A stretch of 10,725 nt of DNA, taken from positions 1-10,725 of the forward strand of contig JAOPUS010000388.1 of NCBI GenBank assembly GCA_025963345.1. Direction: 5' to 3'. Every line of letters starts with the position of its first letter. Within the stretch, counting starts at the first letter, position 1. Shown here piece after piece: positions 5,201-10,725 of this stretch. This stretch comes from Blastococcus sp. (GTDB lineage Bacteria; Actinomycetota; Actinomycetes; Mycobacteriales; Geodermatophilaceae). The position numbers were made by a program, and so were the translations under genes. Below the pieces are notes generated by a model. The model was given only the letters and a program-made list of their open reading frames with translations. It was not told the DNA's origin and searched no databases.

Positions 5201-6928
5201 GTGCCAGCACGCCGACGCCCGCCCGACGAGGACAACCCCGCCGGGGCGTCCGCCTCCGTGCGCACGCGCCGCATCCGCGAACTCGCTCGCGACGTCCTCG
5301 GCTTCACGGAGTTCCGGCCCGGCCAGGAGACGGCGATGCAGTCCGTCGTCGCCGGCCGCGACACGCTCGCTGTCCTCCCGTCCGGTGCCGGCAAGACGGC
5401 GATCTACCAGGTCGCGGGTCAGCTGCTCGACGGTCCGGTGGTCGTCGTGTCCCCGCTGATCGCCTTGCAGCGCGACCAGGTCGAGCGGCTGGCCGAGATC
5501 GAGGACCGCGCCGGGCGGGCCGCCCAGCTGAACTCCAGCTTGTCGGCCGGAGACCAGCGGGAGGTCCTCGCGGCGCTCGGGGACGGAACGGTCCGCTTCG
5601 TCTTCCTCGCCCCCGAGCAGCTCACCAAGCCGGAGGTCGTGGACGCCGTCCACGAGGCCCGGCCGGCACTGTTCGTCGTCGACGAGGCGCACTGCGTCTC
5701 GGCGTGGGGCCATGACTTCCGCCCCGACTACCTGCGGCTGGGCGGCGTCATCGAGCAGCTGGGGCACCCGACAGTGCTCGCGCTCACGGCGACGGCGGCC
5801 CCGCCGGTCCGGGCCGAGATCGTCGAGCGGCTGGAGATGCGCGACGCGCAGGTCGTCGTCGCCGGATTCGACCGGCCCGAGATCCGCCTGGAGGTCGACC
5901 ACTACGCCGACGCCTACGGCAAGCAGCAGGGCGTGCTCGACCGTGTCCTCGCCGAGATCGGGGACGGCCGCGGACCCGGCATCGTCTACAGCGCCACCCG
6001 CAAGGGCACCGAGGAGATCGCCGAGCAGCTGACCGCCCGTGGGCTGCGCGTACGGCCGTACCACGCGGGCCTGACCAGGGCCGAACGTGAGGACACCCAG
6101 CGTGCCTGGATGGACGACGAGCTGGACGTCGTCGTCGCGACCACCGCGTTCGGCATGGGCATCGACAAGCCCGGCACCCGGTTCGTCGTCCACGCCGAGC
6201 CCGCCGACTCCGTCGACAGCTACTACCAGGAGATCGGCCGGGCCGGGCGCGACGGGCAGCCTGCGCTCGCCGTGCTGGTCTACCGGCAGGAGGACCTCGG
6301 CCTGCGAAGGTTCTTCGCCGCCGGTACTCCGGCGGAGGAGGAGCTCCAGCAGGTGGCCGGGCTGGTGCAGGCGGCGGCGGCCGCGGGCATCGAGGACGGC
6401 GTCGACGTGAAGGACCTGCGGGAGGAGACCGGGCGCGCCGCCACCCCGCTGGCCCGGGACCTCAACCTGCTCGAGCAGGTCTCGGCCGTCGTCCTGGACG
6501 AGGACGGCGCCGCGCACCCGGCCGAGAACGCCCCGCCCTCCGGCGAGGCCGCCTCGGCCGCGCGCGAGCTGGCCGAGCACCACGAGCGGGTCGACCAGAG
6601 CCGGGTGGAGATGATGCGCGGCTACGCCGAGACGACCGAGTGCCGCCGGCAGTTCCTGCTCGGCTACTTCGGCGAGCAGCTCGACGAACCGTGCGGCAAC
6701 TGCGACACCTGCTCGGCCGGCACCGCCCAGGAGCACCCGGGACCGGCCGACCACGACGCGCCCTTCCCGGTCGAGACGCCGGTCGAGCACAGTGAGTGGG
6801 GGCCGGGCGTCGTCATGCGGGTGGAGGACGACCGGCTGGTCGTGCTCTTCGACGAGGTCGGCTACAAGACGCTCGGCATCGCCGCCGTCACCGAGAACAA
6901 CCTGCTGCGGGCACGTACCCCCGCCTGA
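5201..6928 (+). CDS. RecQ-family ATP-dependent DNA helicase, short form with Tudor-like C-terminus
   Basis: This is a superfamily 2, 3'-to-5' DNA helicase for repair or recombination intermediates. Numbering the 575-residue form: motif 0 LGFTEFRPGQ (33-42), Walker A PSGAGKT (60-66), VVSPLIALQRDQV (Ia), DEAH (161-164) with the RecQ aromatic loop CVSAWGHDFRPDY, LALTATA (III), YSATRKGTEEI (IV), TTAFGMGIDKP (V) and QEIGRAGRDG (VI). The RecQ zinc site follows with four cysteines (481, 498, 501, 504). After it I see no clear winged helix or HRDC domain. Instead residues about 521-569 (VEHSEWGPGVVMRVEDDRLV and on to GYKTLGI) look like the small Tudor/KOW-like tail of UvrD/PcrA. The start is uncertain: GTG 5201 is used, with TTG 5168 and GTG 5258 as alternatives. 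It is not called recQ because orthology to the long form is doubtful. Confidence 0.9.
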   Translation: MPARRRPPDEDNPAGASASVRTRRIRELARDVLGFTEFRPGQETAMQSVVAGRDTLAVLPSGAGKTAIYQVAGQLLDGPVVVVSPLIALQRDQVERLAEIEDRAGRAAQLNSSLSAGDQREVLAALGDGTVRFVFLAPEQLTKPEVVDAVHEARPALFVVDEAHCVSAWGHDFRPDYLRLGGVIEQLGHPTVLALTATAAPPVRAEIVERLEMRDAQVVVAGFDRPEIRLEVDHYADAYGKQQGVLDRVLAEIGDGRGPGIVYSATRKGTEEIAEQLTARGLRVRPYHAGLTRAEREDTQRAWMDDELDVVVATTAFGMGIDKPGTRFVVHAEPADSVDSYYQEIGRAGRDGQPALAVLVYRQEDLGLRRFFAAGTPAEEELQQVAGLVQAAAAAGIEDGVDVKDLREETGRAATPLARDLNLLEQVSAVVLDEDGAAHPAENAPPSGEAASAARELAEHHERVDQSRVEMMRGYAETTECRRQFLLGYFGEQLDEPCGNCDTCSAGTAQEHPGPADHDAPFPVETPVEHSEWGPGVVMRVEDDRLVVLFDEVGYKTLGIAAVTENNLLRARTPA

Positions 6929-6973
6929 CCTGGGTAGGGGCCCGGCACGGTCCGCGCTGCGAGGAGACGACGC

Positions 6974-8620
6974 GTGAGGGTTCTCGGCATCAATGCGCTC
7001 TACCACGACCCCGCGGCCGCGCTCCTGGTCGACGGGAAGGTCGTCGCCGCCGCCGAGGAGGAGCGGTTCAGCCGTCGCAAGCACGGCAAGCGGCCCCTGC
7101 CGTGGAGCGCGTGGGAGCTGCCGGAGCTGTCGGCCGGATGGGTGCTGGCGGAGGCCGGGCTCACGCCCGCCGACCTCGACGCGGTCGCCTACTCCTTCGA
7201 CCCGAGGCTGATGCCCTCGCCGGAGGAGACGGGTCTCCACGACGACGGCGACGTCATGCGGAAGATGTACGCCGAGCAGGCGCCGTCCTTCCTCGCGCAC
7301 TACCTGCCGGGGCTGGCCGCGGAGAAGGTCGTCTACGTCCCGCACCACGTCGCGCACGCCGCCTCGGCCGGACTGGCCGCGCCATACCCGACCAACTCCG
7401 TGCTCGTCCTCGACGGCCGCGGGGAGGCGGTCAGTCATCTCGCCGGCCGCTACACCGACGGGCTGCTTGAGGTGCTGGCCAGTCAGGCGCTTCCGCACTC
7501 CCTGGGTCTGCTCTACGAGGACCTCACCGAGCACCTCGGATTCCTCCGCAGCAGCGACGAGTACAAGGTCATGGCCATGGCGTCCTACGGGAAGCCGCGA
7601 TTCGCCGCCGAGCTCGCCGAATCGATCTGTGCCACCGGTGACGGCGGCTTCCGGACGGCGCGGATCGACTTCGCCGAGTTCGCCCCCCGGCTGGGTGCGG
7701 GCGACGAGTGGGCCGAGGCGCACGCCGATCTCGCCGCGAGCGTCCAGCTGCGACTGGAGGAGACGCTGCTCGACCTGGTCCGTTGGCTGCACGGGCGAAC
7801 CGGCGACACCGCGCTCACCCTGGCCGGTGGCGTCGCGCTCAACTGCGTGGCCAACAGCCGCATCTTCGCCGAGGGACCGTTCGAGCACGTGTGGGTCCAG
7901 CCGGCCGCGGGCGACTCGGGCACCGCACTCGGGGGCGCGATGGCCGTGGCCCACGACCTGGGGGACGTTCCAGAGCCGATGCCCGGCGCGGACCTCGGCC
8001 GCGGGTGGACCGATGAGGAGATCGAGGCCTGGCTGACGACGGCGGCGATCGCCTACGAGCGCCCCCGCGACGTGGCCGACGCGGTCGCCGAGGTGCTGGC
8101 GGACAACGGGATCGTCGCCTGGTTCCAGGGCCGCAGCGAGTTCGGCCCGCGCGCGCTGGGCCACCGCTCACTGCTGGCCCACCCGGGCCACGTGGCCAAC
8201 CTCGAGCGGATGAACAACGTGAAGGGGCGCGAGCAGTTCCGGCCGGTCGCGCCGATGGTGCTGGCCGAGCGGGCCTCCGCGATCTTCGGCCGCGGCCCGA
8301 TCCCCTCGCCGTACATGCTGTTCGTCCACGACGTGGCACCCGTGTGGCGCGACCGCATCCCCACCGTGACCCACGTCGACGGCACAGCGCGGATCCAGAC
8401 CGTCGACCGCGCAGAGGAACCGCTGGTCGCCCGGATGCTGGAGTGCTTCGAGCGGCGCACCGGGCTTCCGGTCGTCGTCAACACCAGCCTGAACACCGCG
8501 GGCCGGCCGATGGTCGACGACCCGCGGGACGCCCTGGAGTGTTTCGGGTCGGCCCCGGTCGACCTGCTCGCGATCGGACCCTTCGTCGTCCGTCGAAGCC
8601 GTTCCACCCTCGCGCCCTGA
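6974..8620 (+). CDS. O-carbamoyltransferase, NodU/CmcH/TobZ family
   Basis: Family enzymes move a carbamoyl group from carbamoyl phosphate, through carbamoyl-adenylate, to a hydroxyl on a sugar, antibiotic or Nod factor. The 548-residue product has the N-terminal Kae1-like domain, opening RVLGINALYHDPAAALL with the conserved His11-Asp12. It also has the metal-site HHVAHA (124-129), VLDGRGE (146-151), LAGGVALNCVANSR (283-296) and GDSGTALGGA (313-322). A YrdC-like C-terminal domain follows, with GRSEFGPRALGHRS (386-399), KGREQFRPVAP and VNTSLNTAGRP. Length and motifs match an active family member. GTG at 6974 has GAGGAG seven bases upstream (6961-6966). It follows the helicase by 45 bp, so they may share a transcript. 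No biosynthetic cluster is visible around it, so the substrate is unknown. Confidence 0.93.
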   Translation: MRVLGINALYHDPAAALLVDGKVVAAAEEERFSRRKHGKRPLPWSAWELPELSAGWVLAEAGLTPADLDAVAYSFDPRLMPSPEETGLHDDGDVMRKMYAEQAPSFLAHYLPGLAAEKVVYVPHHVAHAASAGLAAPYPTNSVLVLDGRGEAVSHLAGRYTDGLLEVLASQALPHSLGLLYEDLTEHLGFLRSSDEYKVMAMASYGKPRFAAELAESICATGDGGFRTARIDFAEFAPRLGAGDEWAEAHADLAASVQLRLEETLLDLVRWLHGRTGDTALTLAGGVALNCVANSRIFAEGPFEHVWVQPAAGDSGTALGGAMAVAHDLGDVPEPMPGADLGRGWTDEEIEAWLTTAAIAYERPRDVADAVAEVLADNGIVAWFQGRSEFGPRALGHRSLLAHPGHVANLERMNNVKGREQFRPVAPMVLAERASAIFGRGPIPSPYMLFVHDVAPVWRDRIPTVTHVDGTARIQTVDRAEEPLVARMLECFERRTGLPVVVNTSLNTAGRPMVDDPRDALECFGSAPVDLLAIGPFVVRRSRSTLAP

Positions 8621-8664
8621 ACCGCTCGACGGGCGCAGCGCGAACGTCCGTCACGAGGTCCCCG

Positions 8665-8680
8665 GCCCCGGCGGCGGGGC
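8665..8680 (+). terminator. GC hairpin after the carbamoyltransferase gene, possible terminator
   Basis: GCCCCG (8665-8670) and CGGGGC (8675-8680) pair with the tetraloop GCGG, 45 bases after the stop. No T-run follows. The remaining bases between 8621 and 8804 hold the DUF4383 promoter candidate and no gene that I can see. Confidence 0.3.
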
Positions 8681-8726
8681 GCGCGTCCCGCCGATGAGTT
8701 GTGCGCCACTCAGATGGGTGAAAGGT

Positions 8727-8751
8727 GATTCTGGCGGCTCCGGCCGGGTAT
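8727..8751 (+). promoter_or_regulatory. Stress-sigma (SigB/SigF-like) promoter candidate upstream of the DUF4383 gene
   Basis: GATT (8727-8730), 15 bases, then GGGTAT (8746-8751) fits GNNT-N14-16-GGGTAY, the pattern described for Streptomyces SigB; mycobacterial SigF uses a similar GGGTAT -10. It would give a 5' leader of about 45 bases carrying the strong Shine-Dalgarno. The match is short, so chance is possible. Confidence 0.4.
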
Positions 8752-8804
8752 CCCCCGGACCGGGCCGCCGAGATACCGGCGGACGCGTCTCCCAGGAGGA
8801 ACCA

Positions 8805-9248
8805 ATGGCCGCAACCGCGGGCAACACCGGTACCGGCCGGGCCAAGACCTGGCCCGAGCTGTTGGCACTGGCATTCGGTGCCATCTACACACTGATCGGG
8901 ATCATCGGCTTCTTCATCACCGGTTTCGACAACTTCTTCGAGCACACCGGCAAGACCCTGCTCGGCTTCGAGATCAACGGGATGCACAACGTCGTGCACA
9001 TCCTGATCGGTGTAGCGGGCCTGGTCCTCGCCCGCACGCTGGCCGGGGCGCGCACCTATGGCTGGCTGCTGGCCGTGGGCTACGGCGCCGCGTTCATCTA
9101 CGGCCTGATCGCCGTCGGAAAGGACTGGGACTTCCTCAGCCTCAACGCCGCCGACAATGTCCTGCACATCCTCACCGCCGTCGTCGGCCTGGCGATCGCG
9201 CTGGGCCCGGTGCGCAGCGCCGTGTCCGGCCGCCGCACGCACGCCTGA
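8805..9248 (+). CDS. DUF4383 four-helix membrane protein
   Basis: The 147-residue integral membrane protein has four hydrophobic helices at about 18-40, 62-80, 86-105 and 118-136. The DUF4383 signature is visible as two related segments: NGMHNVVHILIGVAGL (58-73) and NAADNVLHILTAVVGL (114-129). They share N-x-x-(H/D)-N-V-x-H-I-L and suggest an internal two-fold repeat with a histidine in each half. The family is common in actinobacteria and has no established function. The ATG at 8805 is chosen because AGGAGGA (8794-8800) lies four bases before it; a longer in-frame start at 8694 would add 37 residues of non-conserved sequence. A SigB/SigF-like promoter candidate precedes the gene and a long hairpin follows, so it is probably expressed alone. 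Confidence 0.9.
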   Translation: MAATAGNTGTGRAKTWPELLALAFGAIYTLIGIIGFFITGFDNFFEHTGKTLLGFEINGMHNVVHILIGVAGLVLARTLAGARTYGWLLAVGYGAAFIYGLIAVGKDWDFLSLNAADNVLHILTAVVGLAIALGPVRSAVSGRRTHA

Positions 9249-9253
9249 CCGGC

Positions 9254-9320
9254 CGGCCGTTCGTCGGCCGACCCAGCAGCCGGGCTCCCGTCGTCCCCTC
9301 ACGGAGGGCGGGACCCGGCT
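9254..9320 (+). terminator. Two consecutive hairpins after the DUF4383 gene, likely terminator
   Basis: A first hairpin pairs CGGCCG (9254-9259) with CGGCCG (9265-9270) around TTCGT, six bases after the stop. A second, longer one pairs AGCCGGG (9278-9284) with CCCGGCT (9314-9320), and TCCCG (9286-9290) with CGGGA (9309-9313) after one bulged C. It is capped by CCCTC (9296-9300) with GAGGG (9304-9308). No T-run follows. The remaining gap up to 9420 shows nothing else beyond the Shine-Dalgarno of the next gene. Confidence 0.55.
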
Positions 9321-9420
9321 CTCGGCGTCTTCCGCAGCGCGCCGGGTCGGAGCACACTCGCTGGTAACGGCGGAATAGCCGAGCAGCGGCCGCGTCCGTC
9401 GGGACCCCGAGGGGTGCGCG

Positions 9421-9690
9421 ATGGACGACGATCCGGTCCTGCGCTCCTTGGGTGCCGACCTCGAACGCGACGACCCCGATCTTGCGGCGCTGCTCAGCGG
9501 CCGGTCCCCTGCCCCGCACCGGCACTCGGTGGCGTGGGTGCTGTTGGCGATCCCGTTGCTGCTTCCGGCCCTGCTGCTGCCGGCCCGGGTGACCCTCGGG
9601 CTGCTCGCGATGCTGCTGATCCTCGCCTCGCCGGGGTTGGTCTGCTGGCTGTGCGCCTCCACGGAGGGCCCGACCACCCACTCCACCTGA
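9421..9690 (+). CDS. Small DUF3040-like membrane protein
   Basis: The 89-residue product has an acidic N-terminal segment (VLRSLGADLERDDPDLAALL, residues 6-25), a His-rich turn (APHRHS) and two hydrophobic helices at about 37-54 and 56-78. The order, a short helical acidic head ending in a D-P-D-L-A-A motif then two transmembrane helices, is that of DUF3040 proteins, which are widespread in actinobacteria and have no known function. The ATG at 9421 has GAGGGG six bases upstream (9409-9414), supporting expression. It is a single gene between the DUF4383 terminator and the acyl-CoA dehydrogenase. Family assignment by eye on a short protein is moderate. Confidence 0.7.
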   Translation: MDDDPVLRSLGADLERDDPDLAALLSGRSPAPHRHSVAWVLLAIPLLLPALLLPARVTLGLLAMLLILASPGLVCWLCASTEGPTTHST

Positions 9691-9727
9691 CCGCACACCC
9701 CGACGCGCCGCCGGTCCCGTGCGCCGT

Positions 9728-9733
9728 TACGTT
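9728..9733 (+). promoter_or_regulatory. Leaderless-type -10 hexamer TACGTT for the acyl-CoA dehydrogenase gene
   Basis: TACGTT fits TANNNT and ends six bases before the ATG at 9740, putting transcription start at the A of the start codon. No Shine-Dalgarno lies before that ATG. No clear -35 is visible. Confidence 0.45.
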
Positions 9734-9739
9734 GCCGAC

Positions 9740-10725
9740 ATGGACTTCACGCTCTCCGCCAAAGCCGAGGATGTCAGCGGCCGGATGTGGGACTTCATGC
9801 GCGAGCAGGTCTTCCCCGCCGAGCCCGTGTACGAGGAGTGGCGGGCCGCCCGCGGCCACGACGACCACGAACTCCCACCGGTCCTGGAGAAGCTGAAGGC
9901 CGAGGCGCGCTCGCGCGGCCTGTGGAACCTCTTCCACCACGAGCTGGCCGGGCTGTCCAACCTGGAGTACGCCTCGATCGCCGAGATCACCGGCTGGTCC
10001 CCGGTCATCGCTCCCGAGGCGATCAACTGCGGGGCGCCGGACACCGGCAACATGGAAACTCTCATGCTGTTCGGCACCGACGAGCAGAAGCAACGGTGGC
10101 TGCAGCCGCTGCTGGAGGGGGAGATCCGCTCCGGTTTCGCGATGACCGAGCCGGACGTCGCCAGCTCCGACGCGCGCAACATCCAGACGTCGATCGTGCG
10201 CGACGGCGACGACTACGTGATCAACGGCCGCAAGTGGTGGACCAGCGGGGCCGCCGACGAGCGCTGCCAGATCTTCATCGTCATGGGCAAGACCGACCCG
10301 GACGGCCCGCCGCACCGCCAGCAGTCGATGGTGCTCGTGCCCCGGAACACCCCGGGGCTGGAGATCGTCCGGCACCTCCCGGTCTTCGGGTACCAGGACC
10401 AGCACGGCCACTCCGAGCTGCGGTTCACCGACGTCCGCGTGCCGGTGAGCAACATCCTGGCCGGCGAGGGCGACGGCTTCATGATCGCCCAGGCGCGCCT
10501 CGGCCCCGGCCGGATCCACCACTGCATGCGTGCCATCGGCATGGCCGAGCGCGCGCTGGCGCTCATGGTGGAACGGGCCACGTCGCGGGTGGCCTTCGGT
10601 CGGCCGCTGGCCGAGCAGGGCACCGTGCGCGAGAGCATCGCGCTCTCCCGGATCGAGATCGACCAGGCCCGCCTGTACGTGCTGCAGACGGCCGATCTGA
10701 TCGACAAGTTCGGCGCCAAGGGCGC
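9740..10725 (+). CDS. Acyl-CoA dehydrogenase, FadE/ACAD10-11-like, C-terminus beyond the window
   Basis: The reading frame stays open from ATG 9740 to the last base, 328 complete codons of a protein usually near 400. FAD-dependent acyl-CoA dehydrogenases catalyse alpha-beta desaturation of acyl-CoA in the cytoplasm. Visible landmarks are the N-terminal helical domain (1-130) and the substrate and flavin-binding strand FAMTEPDVASSDARN (133-147). Next come INGRKWWTSGA (161-171), the beta-domain end LRFTDVRVP (227-235), and the start of the C-terminal helical domain with RLGPGRIHHCMRAIGMAERAL (253-273) and SRVAFGRPL (282-290). The GPGRIHHCMR form and NLFHHELAGLSNLEYASIAE near 63-82 resemble the ACAD10/11-like subgroup. 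The part that would carry the catalytic glutamate in many families is not fully present. The substrate cannot be told. The start is supported by a leaderless -10 hexamer. Confidence 0.92.
   Translation, partial: MDFTLSAKAEDVSGRMWDFMREQVFPAEPVYEEWRAARGHDDHELPPVLEKLKAEARSRGLWNLFHHELAGLSNLEYASIAEITGWSPVIAPEAINCGAPDTGNMETLMLFGTDEQKQRWLQPLLEGEIRSGFAMTEPDVASSDARNIQTSIVRDGDDYVINGRKWWTSGAADERCQIFIVMGKTDPDGPPHRQQSMVLVPRNTPGLEIVRHLPVFGYQDQHGHSELRFTDVRVPVSNILAGEGDGFMIAQARLGPGRIHHCMRAIGMAERALALMVERATSRVAFGRPLAEQGTVRESIALSRIEIDQARLYVLQTADLIDKFGAKG

Noticed and set aside
5078..8164. A 1028-codon open frame on the minus strand opposite the helicase and carbamoyltransferase genes
   Set aside because: Its translation is rich in Arg, Gly, Val and Asp with no recognisable domain, and it lies exactly antisense to two genes with full sets of family motifs. 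High GC content and codon bias keep such shadow frames open.

Overview
The window is GC-rich throughout, and its gene content (13E12-type HNH protein, DUF4383, DUF3040, DUF2786, HTH-Mop regulator beside modABC) points to an actinobacterial chromosome. Geodermatophilaceae or Pseudonocardiaceae would fit, but the sequence alone does not settle the family. No tRNA, rRNA, CRISPR array, insertion sequence or origin was seen.

Left end (1-2351): a molybdate uptake locus on the minus strand. It reads modA (lipoprotein receptor), modB (permease) and the first codons of modC (ATPase), which overlaps the modB stop and leaves the window. Upstream on the same strand lies a small HTH plus Mop/TOBE protein, probably the molybdate sensor-regulator. 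Between them, on the plus strand, is a 30-codon remnant of a Mop-domain gene with its middle deleted but with an intact Shine-Dalgarno, start and stop. The modA upstream region has two small palindromes that could be operators.

Middle (2352-6928): a nucleic-acid-related stretch on the plus strand. It holds a DUF2786 protein of unknown function, a DUF222/HNH (13E12-family) nuclease-like protein and a short RecQ-type helicase with a Tudor-like C-terminus. The 13E12 gene appears leaderless, and a near-perfect actinobacterial LexA box covers its start codon, so DNA damage probably controls it. A perfect 14-bp inverted repeat sits in the divergent region before the DUF2786 gene.

Right (6974-10725): a NodU/TobZ-type O-carbamoyltransferase 45 bp after the helicase, a DUF4383 membrane protein behind a stress-sigma-like promoter, a DUF3040-like small membrane protein, and an acyl-CoA dehydrogenase cut by the window end. 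These look like mostly independent units separated by hairpins.

A recurring theme is leaderless expression. Three genes (HTH-Mop, 13E12, acyl-CoA dehydrogenase) have a TANNNT hexamer ending exactly 6 nt before the start codon and no Shine-Dalgarno. Other genes (modA, mop remnant, carbamoyltransferase, DUF4383, DUF3040) have clear Shine-Dalgarno sequences.
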